Made by a program: the position numbers and the translations under genes | Shown here: piece after piece, positions 24,788-34,002 of the stretch | Layout: each line of letters opens with the position of its first letter | How positions within the stretch are numbered: the stretch's first letter is position 1 | Assembly: GCA_019187195.1 (NCBI GenBank) | Contig: JABAQT010000077.1 | Coordinates: 1 to 43,925, forward strand | Direction of reading: 5' to 3' | From: Bryobacteraceae bacterium | Lineage (GTDB): Bacteria > Acidobacteriota > Terriglobia > Bryobacterales > Bryobacteraceae | Length of the DNA: 43,925 bases | Notes under the pieces: model-generated | Seen by the model: only the letters and a program-made list of their open reading frames with translations | Database searches by the model: none | What the model was told of the DNA's origin: nothing

Positions 24788-25096
24788 CTACTTGCAATCC
24801 TTTTCGATCGCCCGTGACACGTTCTCCACGTAGTCCCGGAAAGACGACTCCTCCAACTGGCGGAATCGATGACCAGGGGAACCTCGAAGCGAAGCGCTTC
24901 CAGCGGCGGCACCCCCCAATAAGGTGGAACCGGAACGGGTATCGAGAGTTCCAGCACAACCGGCAGGATCCATGGAACGCTCCCGGAGACGCGCATCGGC
25001 AACATGCCCGGAACTTCATCATTCTCCAGGACTGCCGCCGGAAATCTTCAGTGCGGGTGTACCGTAACTCACACGGAATGACCCGTACCATGACAT
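24788..25096 (-). pseudogene. probable decayed small gene with two frameshifts
   Basis: The 377-bp gap between the sulfatase and the giant repeat protein has no single good frame, yet on the minus strand three successive frames look coding. From ATG 25096: MSWYGSFRVSYGTPALKISGG. Then, one frame on, VLENDEVPGMLPMRVSG, VVLELSIPVPVPPYWGVPP and EVPLVIDSA. Then, in another frame, QLEESSFRDYVENVSRAIEK-DCK to a TAG at 24788-24790. Restoring one G in the CTGG at about 24857-24860 joins the last two pieces smoothly as VIDSAQLEESSFRDYV. This suggests recent single-base deletions (or sequencing errors). I do not recognise the family. Confidence 0.35.
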
Positions 25097-25153
25097 TGCG
25101 CCGGTTTCCGCTTTCCTACTATGCTGGTATCTCCACGGTTCGGAGGGGTGCCT

Positions 25154-28100
25154 TTGTTTTTCAAGCAGATATCGTCTGTTATCCGGTACGTCTGGATACT
25201 ATTGGCGGCAATGCCGCTGTATGCGCAACTACGCATAAACACGAACTCCGCCTTGCCCGGCGCTACATTAAACCAAAGCTATAACGTTGCCCTGATAGGC
25301 GCCGCCGGAACCTCGCCTTACACTTTCGCGCGCGTCTTCGGCACTCTGCCCCCGAATATCACCCTGAGCTCGACCGGCGTTCTCTCCGGTACCCCCACCG
25401 CCGGCGGCGACTTTACGTTTACCGTGCGCATCACCGACTCCGCCTACAATCAGACCACCAAGCAGTTCACCCTCAAGGTGACTACGCAACCCCTCACCGC
25501 GCAACCCTTCCCTCCGCCCCCCACCGTGCCCGTAGGCCGCCTGACCGGAGCGAGCGTTCAGGGCGTGGGGGGAACCGCTCCCTACAAGTACTCCATCATT
25601 ACCGGCACGCTTCCGCCGGGTGTAAACTTCACCAAAACGTCCTGCTACTGCGAAGCGTATGCCTTCATCGAGGGGGTCCCGCGAACAGCCGGCAATTACA
25701 GCGTCGTAGTCGAAGTGAAGGACAGCGCCGGAAGAACGGCAACCACTCCGCTCACCTTCAATGTCGTGGCGAACCCGTTCGCTCTCCCCGCCGCCTCCAT
25801 CCCCCCGGCGACGCGCGGAGCCGAATATGAGTTCCAACTCCCCTTCTCGGGCGGATTCGCCCCCGTCTCGTTTTCCACGGATACGGATCCGTTGCCTCCA
25901 GGCCTGCAACTCACCGCCGGTGGAAAGATCCGCGGCATCGTACCGGTTTCCGCCACTCTCGGAAGCTACAACTTCATCGCGTCGGCAACCGATGGAGCCG
26001 GCGTCACGCAGACGCGGACCTATTCCATGAACGTAATCGCCGCCGCGGGCGACACGATTGTTACGCGCTCCCCCCTGCCGACGGGCGTTTCCGGAATAAG
26101 CTATTTTAAGCAACTCATTGTCGACAATGGCTCCGGACCGGTGACCGGAAATTGGAACTCCTTCAGCGGCACTCTTCCGGCCGGCCTCACGTTCGATCAA
26201 TCCTCGGGAACGGTCGCCGGGACTCCCACCCAAACAGGAACGTTTACCTTCACGGTCCAGCACGGCACCGCTTCCAAGACGTTCACGCTCACCGTCAGTC
26301 CCACTCTGTTTCAGTGGACCCTATCGAGCAGTCTGCCGGCCATCAAGCGCGGCCAGTACAGCCTTATCCTGGGCTCCTTCCCAACGGGCATGAGCGGGGG
26401 CACGCCGGCGAGCAACGTGGAACTGGTCTCGGGAGCATGGCCCGCCGGCATGGATATCTCCGGAAACCAGTACGTCGCCGGAACCCCCACCACGGCGGCG
26501 TTCTACGGCTTCGCCGCGGAGGTTACCGCCACCGATGGACAGGTAGCCAACTCAAGTTTCTTCCAACAGGTGTTGGAAACCCCCGCCCTGCAGATACTCA
26601 CCCCAGGCCCCAATCTTCCCGACGCCGTCCTGGGGGTTGACTACTACTTCCAGGATTTCGGTGATGCGAATGGACAACACGACAATGGCGGCGGCGACAG
26701 TTACACCTGGACTGTGCAGAGCGGAGCGTTGCCGCCCGGACTGACGCTCTACACCGACGGTGAATTATCGGGCCGGCCCACCTCGGCAGGCACTTACAGT
26801 TTCACCCTGCAGGTAACCGACGGCTATGGCGCCACCGACCAGCGCGCCTTCGAACTGGCCGTGCAACCCTACGCGGGCTCTCTGTCCATCGATACTTCAT
26901 CCCCGCTTCCGCAGGGGCTCTATGGCCAACCCTATTCGACAACTCTCGAATCGACCGGCGTAGCACCCTATACCTACACCCTCGATGGGGGTTCCCTTCC
27001 CGCCGGATTCACCCTGAGCCAGTCCGGAACGATTTCCTCCAATGGTCCGGCAATCGCCGGCGGCTACTTCCTCTTCACCGTTCGCGTCCAGGACTCGACG
27101 CCCGGTTCGCTGGGCGGCCCCCTCAGCGCCACCCGAACCTATTCGCTCTACATCGCGAGCAACAACCCCTACCCCACCCTCACCAGTCTTAGCCGGACAT
27201 CGATTCCCTCCGGAAGCCTCGGCTTCCCGCTGACCCTCACCGGATCGAACTTCCTCCCAGGCGCGCAGGTCATGTGGAGCGGAACCCCTCTAGCCACGAC
27301 GTTCGTCAACGCGGGTCAGTTGACGGCCGCCGTACCTTCCGCGTTGCTCACTGGTGGAGAGGTCTATATCTATGTCCAGAACCCCGACGGCCTGTCCACC
27401 AACTCCCTGCCCTTCAATGTCATTCTTCCCGCCCCCGTACTATCGTCGCTATCCCCCAACTCCGTCTACTCGGGCAGTCCCGCGTTCACATTGCAGGTCG
27501 TCGGCCGGAACTTCATCGCTCCCATCGCGTCGGACGGCCCTCCCTACCCTGCCTCCGTCATTTATTTCAACGGCCAGCCTCTCAATACCGTCTACGACTC
27601 GCCCACCCAATTGCACGCCACCGTACCAGCCTCCCTGGTTGTCAGCCCGGGGACCGTTCCCGTTCTGGTGCGGAATTACGATCAGCAGATCTCCAACACC
27701 CTGCAGTTCACCATTGCCGGCGCTCCCACCCTCACCAAATTGACTCCCGGCGACACCGCCGCCGGATCGCCGCAGTTCACTCTCGTTCTCGAGGGGACGA
27801 ACTTCCGTCCCAATGTGCGCGTGGAATGGAACGGCAGTCCGCTGACGACTTACGTCGATTCCTCCACCAGCCTGCGGGCCATTGTCGATGCCGGTCTCCT
27901 GAGCAATTCCGGAGTCTATCCGGTGCTGGTGCGCACCCCGGAAGGACTCACCTCGAACACGCTGAACTTCACCGTCACCGGGAATAACCCGGCCATCACA
28001 TCCCTCAGCCCCGATACTTTCCCCGCCGGCAGTCCGCTTTCGCAACTCACGGTGAACGGGACCGGATTCCAGAGCGACGCCGTTGTCTATTGGAATGCCA

Positions 28101-31100
28101 CCGCGCTCGTCACGGCGTTCGTTTCGGACACGAAACTGATGGCCGTGGTTCCCGCCAACCTGCTTGCGGCTCCCGGCGTCGCGCGGATTCAGGTGCGCAA
28201 TGTCGCAGCCCAGACCGTCTCCGCCGCGCGCGATCTTCCGGTCACCGGAACGGGCCCGGCCATTACCTCGCTCGCGCCCAACCAGGCTCAGACGGGCAGC
28301 CCGCAACTCACGCTCACCGTGAACGGCATCAACTTCCTCAGCGGCGCCACGGTGCGCTTCAACAACGTTGACCTCGCCACCACTTTCGTTTCCGCCACGC
28401 AATTGACGGCGGTGGTTCCGCCAACCCTTCTCGCCACGTCCGGCGACTTTGCGGTCATCGTGCGCAACCCGGACAGCCAGCTTTCGCCCGCCGCCACGTT
28501 TACCGTCAGTCCGAACGCGGTTCCTCCGCTGATCACCACGCTCACGCCTTCCACCGTAGCCCCCGGCGGACCCGCTTTCACGCTCGCCCTGCAGGGGTCC
28601 GGCTTCCAATCGGGAGCCGTCGTTCGTTGGAATGGACAGGACTTGACGACCATCTTTGTTTCCGCCACCGCCCTCACCGCCAGCGTACCTCAAACGCTCA
28701 TCGCCTCCGCGGGCACGGCGATGATCCTCATCCACAATCCGAACGGCCTCGATTCCAATCAGGTCAGCCTCCCCATCACCACAACGCCTCCGCCCGTCAT
28801 CAGCGTCCTCAATCCGGACAGCGCCGCCGCCGGAAGTCCCCAGTTCGCGCTTTCCGTCCAGGGAACCGGCTTTCAATCAGGCGCTATCGTCCGCTGGAAC
28901 GGCCAGGACCTGGTCACCAGTTTCGTTTCCTCCACGCTGCTCAACGCCACCGTCAGCGCCTCGCTCCTGGTCTCGCCCGGCTCCGCGCAAGTGGTGGTGC
29001 GCAATCCGGATCAGCAGACATCCGCGCCCGCCTCATTTACCATCCCGGCGTCTCTGCCCCCGGCCATCACCAGCCTGAATCCCCCCGCCGTCAACGCCTC
29101 CACCGGACCGTTGACACTGGTTGTGAATGGAACCAATTTCCGGAACGGGGCCAGCGTGCTGTGGAATGGCGCCGCTCTGGTCACCGCGTTTGTGAACAAC
29201 ACGCAGGTAACTGCTCTGGTCCCGGCCGCGCTCACCGCTTTCCCCGGCACGGCTACCGTCCAGGTCAGAAACCCGGACAATCAAACCTCGACCGGCGTTG
29301 CGATCCTCATCCGCTTTCCGCCTCCGCAACTGATCAGCATGAACCCGCTGGCCATAGTCGCGGGAACCCCGGACCTGACGCTCTCGGTCAACGCGCTGAA
29401 CGTGCAAAACGGCGCGGTGCTGCTGTGGAATGGCCAGCCGCTCCAGACCGCCGCATCGGGTTCCCCCGTCTCCCCTGCCCCGGTCACGCTTACCGTGAAC
29501 GTGCTGCCCGCCAGCCTTTTCGCCGTCCCCGGCAACATCACTATCGCGGTGCGGAATCCCGACGGGCAGACCTCGCTTCCCTTCACCTTCCAGGTGATCG
29601 CTCCACCGCCCGTCATCACATCGCTCGACCCGGCTACCGTCTCTTCGGGCTCACCCACTCTGCAACTGCGCGTCAGCGGCGCGGGTTTTCGGAATCTCTC
29701 CGTCGTACGCTGGAACGGCCAACCCCTGCCCACCGCGTTCTTCGATGCCAACCAGTTGATCGCGACCATCGATGCCGGTCTTCTTCTCTCTCCGGGCAGC
29801 GCCAGCATTACCGTGTACAACACTGATGGGGCGATCTCGAACTCGATCACCCTTCCCGTCTCGCAATCGCTCACCCCGGAAATCACCGCCTTGACCCCCG
29901 CCTCCGCGCCGGTCAACGGACCGGCTTTCACGCTCGGCGTCGCGGGAAGAAACTTCGTTCCCGCCTCACAGGTCTTGTGGAACGGTACGCCGCTCGCCAC
30001 CACGTTCGGCTCGGCCGCGCAACTGAGCGCGGCGGTAGCCTCCACTCTGCTGGCCGCCCCCGGCGCGGTCACTGTGACCGTGCGCCAGCCCGACGGAAAA
30101 ACTTCCACCGGCGCGCTGTTCGCCATCGGCGAGGCCCTCAGAATCACCAGCGGCACACCACTGCCCGCCGCGGTCAAGGATTCCGCCTATCAGTTCGCCT
30201 TCACGGCCAGCGGCGGAGCGCGCCCCTACCAATGGCGGCTCGCCTCCGGTTCCGCTAAACTGCCTGACGGTTTGACGCTGGCCGCGGATGGCACCTTGTC
30301 CGGCAAGCCCACGGTCGCGGCCACGTTCCCGTTCACCGTCGAAGTGGTCGACGCCACCAACACCGCGCTCACGCAGGACGCTGCTCTCGTCGTCGACAGC
30401 CGTGATCTCGGCATCACGTCCACCTCGCCGCTTCCACCCGCCACCGCCGGCACGCCGTATTCCTTCGTCATGAAGTCGGATGCCCGCGCCGCCCTGCAAT
30501 TGGCGTGGTCGGTGATCGAGGGCGCGCTTCCCGCGGGGCTGGCGCTCAATGCCGAAACCGGCGAGATCAGCGGCGTCCCCGAGGAACCCGCCGAGCCTGA
30601 GACCGCCACGGCGGCCAAGGCCTCGCGCGGAGCCACTGTCCCCGTCGATTTCACCTTCCGCATCCAGGTAGCCGCCGCGGACCGCAATCCGTCCCGCAAA
30701 CAGTTCGCGCTGACCGTGCTTCCGGCGCGGGGAGCATTCCGCATCATTACCCCCTCTCCGCTTCCGGACGCGACCAGCAATCATCCCGTCCACTTGCGGA
30801 TCGCCGCGGCCGGCGGAAAGGCGCCCTACAGCTTTGCGCTCCAGGGAACGCTTCCATCCGGCGTCACTTTCAATTCTTTCGGAGAGTTGGACGGAACGCC
30901 CTCCGCGCCTGGCTCGTTCAACTTCACCATCACCGCAACCGATGGATTGCGGCAGCAGGCTTCACAGGACTACCAGTGGCGGGTCGTCGATGGGGCGGAT
31001 GGCCCCACCATCAGCAGCGGCCCGCTGCTGCCCATCTCCGCTGCCGGCCGCCCGGTCGAAGTCCTGGTCGAGGCCGTCCAGGGAAAGCGACCCTTTTCCT

Positions 31101-32215
31101 GGTCCATCATATCCGGCACGCTCCCGGACGGCATCACTTTCGATCCGCCCACGGGCCGTCTCACCGGAACTACCGCGAGCCACGGGCTGTTCCGCTTCAC
31201 GGTGAAAGTGACGGACGCCAACGGCCGTGTCGACCAGCGTGTACTCGCCCTTCCCGTCACCGCAACCGGCGAGCCTCTCACCATGGTGACAGCGGCCTTG
31301 CCGCCGGCCACGCTTGGCGTCCCGTATTCGCTCACGCTTCAGGCGGGCGGCGGAAAAGCTCCGTATGAATGGAGCCTCGCCGCCAGCAGTCTTCCCGCCG
31401 GACTCAGTCTTTCCGCCGGCGGGATCAGCGGCACTCCCACCGATCCCACATCGGCCGCCATCACGCTCCGCCTGCGCGACGCCTTCGGGTTCATCGTGAA
31501 CCGCGACTTCAACCTCGCGGTGAACATCGCGCCCCTGCCCTCCGCGCGGATTACGGGACTGCCGGACAGCATCAATCCCGGACAACAGCCCACCCTGGGC
31601 CTGCAATTGGATTCGCCGTATCCCGTCGAGATCACCGGCCGGCTCGATCTCACGTTCGCCGCCATCCCCGACGCGCCCGGTGTGGAACCCGGACTGATGT
31701 TCAGCACCGGTGGACGCACGGTCTCTTTCCGGATCCCCGCCGGCGAAACCGCCGCGGTCTTCCCCCTGATGCCGCTCGCCTTCCAGGCGGGCAGCGTTTC
31801 GGGAACCCTCACTCTGCATCCGGCGTTCCTGGTCGCGGGAACCGAAGTGCTCCCGTCCAACCGTCCGGACCGTAGCGTCAGCATTGAACCGGCGCCTCCG
31901 GTGATCGGCACGGTGACGCTTGAACGCCGCGGCGGCGGTTTCAATATCGTCGTCACGGGTTTCTCTTCCACCAGGGAGTTGTCGGAGATGGTGGTGACGC
32001 TGACTCCGGCCACCGGGCGCGAACTGCTCCAGACGCGCTATGTGGTGGCCCTCGCCGATGTGTTCAAGAAGTGGTACGCGAGCCCGGATTCCTTCTCGTT
32101 CGGAGGACAGTTCCAGTTGACGGTTCCCTTCGACGGCGATGCCACGGCCGTGCAATCGGCCTCGATTCGTCTGCGCAACAGCGCCGGCGAGTCCGCCGAG
32201 CGCCGCACGAATTAG
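25154..32215 (+). CDS. giant secreted repeat protein: putative-Ig and IPT/TIG domains
   Basis: 2,353 aa from a TTG with GGAGGGG at 25142-25148; an in-frame ATG at 25121 lacks a ribosome site. The signal is VIRYVWILLAAMPLYA. By eye the order is: seven putative-Ig (He_PIG-like) domains, each with a 'GTLPPGL...GTPT..G.ftFTV...D' pattern (about 12-670); eleven IPT/TIG domains (about 670-1655) with 'P.ItsLsP...GSP.f.L.v.G.gF..ga.V.WNG..L.T.FVs.t.L.A.vp...l..pG.a.v.V.NPD'; five more He_PIG-like domains; and a unique ~225-aa C-terminal domain (from about 2125) ending in SIRLRNSAGESAERRTN. Proteins like this are extracellular or surface-bound, often adhesins or scaffolds. No enzyme domain, LPxTG or PEP-CTERM sorting tail is visible. 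A downstream secreted protein gene follows after 35 bp. Confidence 0.85.
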   Translation: MFFKQISSVIRYVWILLAAMPLYAQLRINTNSALPGATLNQSYNVALIGAAGTSPYTFARVFGTLPPNITLSSTGVLSGTPTAGGDFTFTVRITDSAYNQTTKQFTLKVTTQPLTAQPFPPPPTVPVGRLTGASVQGVGGTAPYKYSIITGTLPPGVNFTKTSCYCEAYAFIEGVPRTAGNYSVVVEVKDSAGRTATTPLTFNVVANPFALPAASIPPATRGAEYEFQLPFSGGFAPVSFSTDTDPLPPGLQLTAGGKIRGIVPVSATLGSYNFIASATDGAGVTQTRTYSMNVIAAAGDTIVTRSPLPTGVSGISYFKQLIVDNGSGPVTGNWNSFSGTLPAGLTFDQSSGTVAGTPTQTGTFTFTVQHGTASKTFTLTVSPTLFQWTLSSSLPAIKRGQYSLILGSFPTGMSGGTPASNVELVSGAWPAGMDISGNQYVAGTPTTAAFYGFAAEVTATDGQVANSSFFQQVLETPALQILTPGPNLPDAVLGVDYYFQDFGDANGQHDNGGGDSYTWTVQSGALPPGLTLYTDGELSGRPTSAGTYSFTLQVTDGYGATDQRAFELAVQPYAGSLSIDTSSPLPQGLYGQPYSTTLESTGVAPYTYTLDGGSLPAGFTLSQSGTISSNGPAIAGGYFLFTVRVQDSTPGSLGGPLSATRTYSLYIASNNPYPTLTSLSRTSIPSGSLGFPLTLTGSNFLPGAQVMWSGTPLATTFVNAGQLTAAVPSALLTGGEVYIYVQNPDGLSTNSLPFNVILPAPVLSSLSPNSVYSGSPAFTLQVVGRNFIAPIASDGPPYPASVIYFNGQPLNTVYDSPTQLHATVPASLVVSPGTVPVLVRNYDQQISNTLQFTIAGAPTLTKLTPGDTAAGSPQFTLVLEGTNFRPNVRVEWNGSPLTTYVDSSTSLRAIVDAGLLSNSGVYPVLVRTPEGLTSNTLNFTVTGNNPAITSLSPDTFPAGSPLSQLTVNGTGFQSDAVVYWNATALVTAFVSDTKLMAVVPANLLAAPGVARIQVRNVAAQTVSAARDLPVTGTGPAITSLAPNQAQTGSPQLTLTVNGINFLSGATVRFNNVDLATTFVSATQLTAVVPPTLLATSGDFAVIVRNPDSQLSPAATFTVSPNAVPPLITTLTPSTVAPGGPAFTLALQGSGFQSGAVVRWNGQDLTTIFVSATALTASVPQTLIASAGTAMILIHNPNGLDSNQVSLPITTTPPPVISVLNPDSAAAGSPQFALSVQGTGFQSGAIVRWNGQDLVTSFVSSTLLNATVSASLLVSPGSAQVVVRNPDQQTSAPASFTIPASLPPAITSLNPPAVNASTGPLTLVVNGTNFRNGASVLWNGAALVTAFVNNTQVTALVPAALTAFPGTATVQVRNPDNQTSTGVAILIRFPPPQLISMNPLAIVAGTPDLTLSVNALNVQNGAVLLWNGQPLQTAASGSPVSPAPVTLTVNVLPASLFAVPGNITIAVRNPDGQTSLPFTFQVIAPPPVITSLDPATVSSGSPTLQLRVSGAGFRNLSVVRWNGQPLPTAFFDANQLIATIDAGLLLSPGSASITVYNTDGAISNSITLPVSQSLTPEITALTPASAPVNGPAFTLGVAGRNFVPASQVLWNGTPLATTFGSAAQLSAAVASTLLAAPGAVTVTVRQPDGKTSTGALFAIGEALRITSGTPLPAAVKDSAYQFAFTASGGARPYQWRLASGSAKLPDGLTLAADGTLSGKPTVAATFPFTVEVVDATNTALTQDAALVVDSRDLGITSTSPLPPATAGTPYSFVMKSDARAALQLAWSVIEGALPAGLALNAETGEISGVPEEPAEPETATAAKASRGATVPVDFTFRIQVAAADRNPSRKQFALTVLPARGAFRIITPSPLPDATSNHPVHLRIAAAGGKAPYSFALQGTLPSGVTFNSFGELDGTPSAPGSFNFTITATDGLRQQASQDYQWRVVDGADGPTISSGPLLPISAAGRPVEVLVEAVQGKRPFSWSIISGTLPDGITFDPPTGRLTGTTASHGLFRFTVKVTDANGRVDQRVLALPVTATGEPLTMVTAALPPATLGVPYSLTLQAGGGKAPYEWSLAASSLPAGLSLSAGGISGTPTDPTSAAITLRLRDAFGFIVNRDFNLAVNIAPLPSARITGLPDSINPGQQPTLGLQLDSPYPVEITGRLDLTFAAIPDAPGVEPGLMFSTGGRTVSFRIPAGETAAVFPLMPLAFQAGSVSGTLTLHPAFLVAGTEVLPSNRPDRSVSIEPAPPVIGTVTLERRGGGFNIVVTGFSSTRELSEMVVTLTPATGRELLQTRYVVALADVFKKWYASPDSFSFGGQFQLTVPFDGDATAVQSASIRLRNSAGESAERRTN
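27168..30124 (+). repeat. eleven tandem IPT/TIG-encoding repeats, about 260-280 bp each
   Basis: The DNA encodes eleven consecutive copies of one domain. The copies around 28560-28800 and 28830-29040 are the most alike (shared GGCTTnCAATCnGGnGC and TGGAAnGGnCAGGAC), so they are the youngest duplication. Older copies have diverged to protein-level similarity only. It is a coding repeat, not a mobile element. Confidence 0.75.
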
Positions 32216-32250
32216 AGAACTCCCAGCCGTCCAGGTGGTACAACAGCGGT

Positions 32251-33990
32251 ATGCGCGCTACGCTCATTCTCGTCTGTCTGCTCGCGCCTGTCGCGGCGTT
32301 CGCGGCGGATGCCCTGCCCGCCCGCTACTTCCGTCTCATGGAAGCCGGAATCGCACGTGTGGAGGCGAAGCTGAAAGCCTCCCCCGGCGCCGATCTGAAG
32401 ACCCTTGAAAGCGATCCCTCGTGGCGCCACTTCCCTTACGCCATCCTCGCGCCCGCCGTGCTCTACTCGAAGCAGCACCGCGATAACCCCCGCTACCGCG
32501 ATAAGCACATGCTGGAGCTCGCCATGGGGATCGGCGACATGCTGGCTGAGGAGAGCGCGAAGGGTACGTTCGAACCGCGGCTCGATAGTGATTGGGATAC
32601 GTACATGTGGCTCGATGCTTACCGCCTGATCGAGGGCGAACTGGGCGTCGAGCGCCGCCAACGCTGGCAGCTTGAGATCCGGAAGAACATCGCCATGCTG
32701 GTCGAAGAAACGCGCGAACGCCTCGACTTCGCCTGGTACAACTCGCCCTACATCGGCACCTCGCCGAATCACTACGCGCTATGGGCGGCCAATCTTTACC
32801 TCGGCGGCCGCCTGTTCGGAATCAGGGAGTGGGAGGATCTCGGCCGGACCGTGCTGCGGCGTTTCGCCCTCGTCGAGCAGACGCCCGACGGCTACTGGGG
32901 CGAGCATAGCCGTTCCGGCCCCACCATCGGTTATAACCATCTCACCTTGAGCGCCGTCGCCATGTACTGGGAGTTCAGCAAGGATAGGGACGTGCTGCCG
33001 GCGCTGCGCCGCGCGACGGAGTTTCACAGAAACTGCACCTTCCTCGACGGCACCCCGGTCGACGTTTTCAACGATCGCAACCGCTATTGGGGCGTAAGCG
33101 CGTGGGCCCAGTTCGCGTTTTCGAACTTCGCCGGCGGGCGCGGTTACGCCGCTTTTCTGACCGGCTTTTTCGATCCGGAAAAACTCACGGTGGATCAGTT
33201 GGGGCGCCTCTCGCAGGACGCGCTCTACTACCATGAAGGTCCCACCGAGCCCGCTCCGCAGCAGCGCTCGTCCTATTCCTACCGGATGAATGTGCCCGCC
33301 GGTGTTCGTAAGACCGGGCCATGGCAGGTCGCCCTGTCCGGTCTGATCGATACGCAGGCCATCACCAACCGCTTCTATCTCGACCGCCAGGGACACCTCA
33401 GCGTCTTCCACGAGAAAAAAGGTCTGATCATCACCGGCGCGAACTCGAAACGGCAGCCGGAACTGGCGACATTCACGGAAGAACTGTTGGGGCGGGTTGT
33501 GCACATGCCGCTCAGCAGCCGGCTCCAGATGTCGGACCGGCAGGACCGCCTCTCCCTGGCCTACAACACGTTCTTTACGGACCTCTATGTCACGCCCCCA
33601 TCGGAAAGCGAGCTTGACCTTCGGTTTGTTATCAATGGCCACGGCACGCCGGCGAAGGATCCGAAATTGACGCTGCAACTCGTGCTCGTGCCGGGAGAAG
33701 TGATCGAGACCGGGGCTGGAGCCAAAGCGATCGTCGGCCGGGACAGGATCGAATTCGGAGGCGGCGAACTGGGCGGCTCGATACGCCATCACGGCTGGAC
33801 TCTGTCGGTGGACCAAACCGCGCAACTGCGCTGGCCCGTCTACCCGCACAACCCCTATAGTGACCAGCCGGAAACTGATATCAGGAAGGCGGTCGCCGTG
33901 GTGGTCGTGCCCCTAGCCCTGAAGCCCAGACCCGGCAAGTACATCCGTCCGCGCGACCAGGAGATTGACTTCAAGCTCTCCGTACCCTGA
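32251..33990 (+). CDS. secreted protein of unknown function, alpha-helical-toroid-like
   Basis: 579 aa with a Sec signal (MRATLILVCLLAPVAAFA). The first ~300 residues have the Trp/Tyr-rich helical pattern seen in (alpha/alpha)6-toroid polysaccharide lyases and hydrolases (DWDTYMWLDAYRLIEGELG, FAWYNSPYIGTSPNHYALWAANLYLGGRLFG, GYWGEHSRSGPTIGYNHL). The second half is beta-rich (SSYSYRMNVPAGVRKTGPWQ, LSVFHEKKGLIITGANSKRQ, RIEFGGGELGGSIRHHGWTLSVD), as in heparinase-type C-terminal domains. I cannot assign a named family, and the toroid idea is inference from pattern. It lies 35 bp after the giant protein on the same strand. A 12-bp gap separates it from the convergent methyltransferase. Confidence 0.65.
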   Translation: MRATLILVCLLAPVAAFAADALPARYFRLMEAGIARVEAKLKASPGADLKTLESDPSWRHFPYAILAPAVLYSKQHRDNPRYRDKHMLELAMGIGDMLAEESAKGTFEPRLDSDWDTYMWLDAYRLIEGELGVERRQRWQLEIRKNIAMLVEETRERLDFAWYNSPYIGTSPNHYALWAANLYLGGRLFGIREWEDLGRTVLRRFALVEQTPDGYWGEHSRSGPTIGYNHLTLSAVAMYWEFSKDRDVLPALRRATEFHRNCTFLDGTPVDVFNDRNRYWGVSAWAQFAFSNFAGGRGYAAFLTGFFDPEKLTVDQLGRLSQDALYYHEGPTEPAPQQRSSYSYRMNVPAGVRKTGPWQVALSGLIDTQAITNRFYLDRQGHLSVFHEKKGLIITGANSKRQPELATFTEELLGRVVHMPLSSRLQMSDRQDRLSLAYNTFFTDLYVTPPSESELDLRFVINGHGTPAKDPKLTLQLVLVPGEVIETGAGAKAIVGRDRIEFGGGELGGSIRHHGWTLSVDQTAQLRWPVYPHNPYSDQPETDIRKAVAVVVVPLALKPRPGKYIRPRDQEIDFKLSVP

Positions 33991-34002
33991 AGCCGCGTGC
34001 GG

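Noticed and set aside
24744..25091. 116-residue N-terminal extension of the sulfatase
   Set aside because: It is open but Arg/Cys/Ser-rich and unlike any sulfatase; the Tat signal begins at ATG 24743.
24709..25284. 191-codon plus-strand frame between sulfatase and giant protein
   Set aside because: Make-up is noncoding-like, it overlaps the start of the giant protein in another frame, and the minus strand gives better coding signal.
27168..30124. tandem repeats as a possible CRISPR array
   Set aside because: The unit is about 270 bp, open throughout and codes for TIG domains; there are no short identical repeats with spacers.
25268..31335. several long minus-strand frames inside the giant protein gene (for example 27449-28876)
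   Set aside because: They follow the repeat periodicity of the sense gene and have Gly/Arg/Glu/Asp-rich antisense composition.
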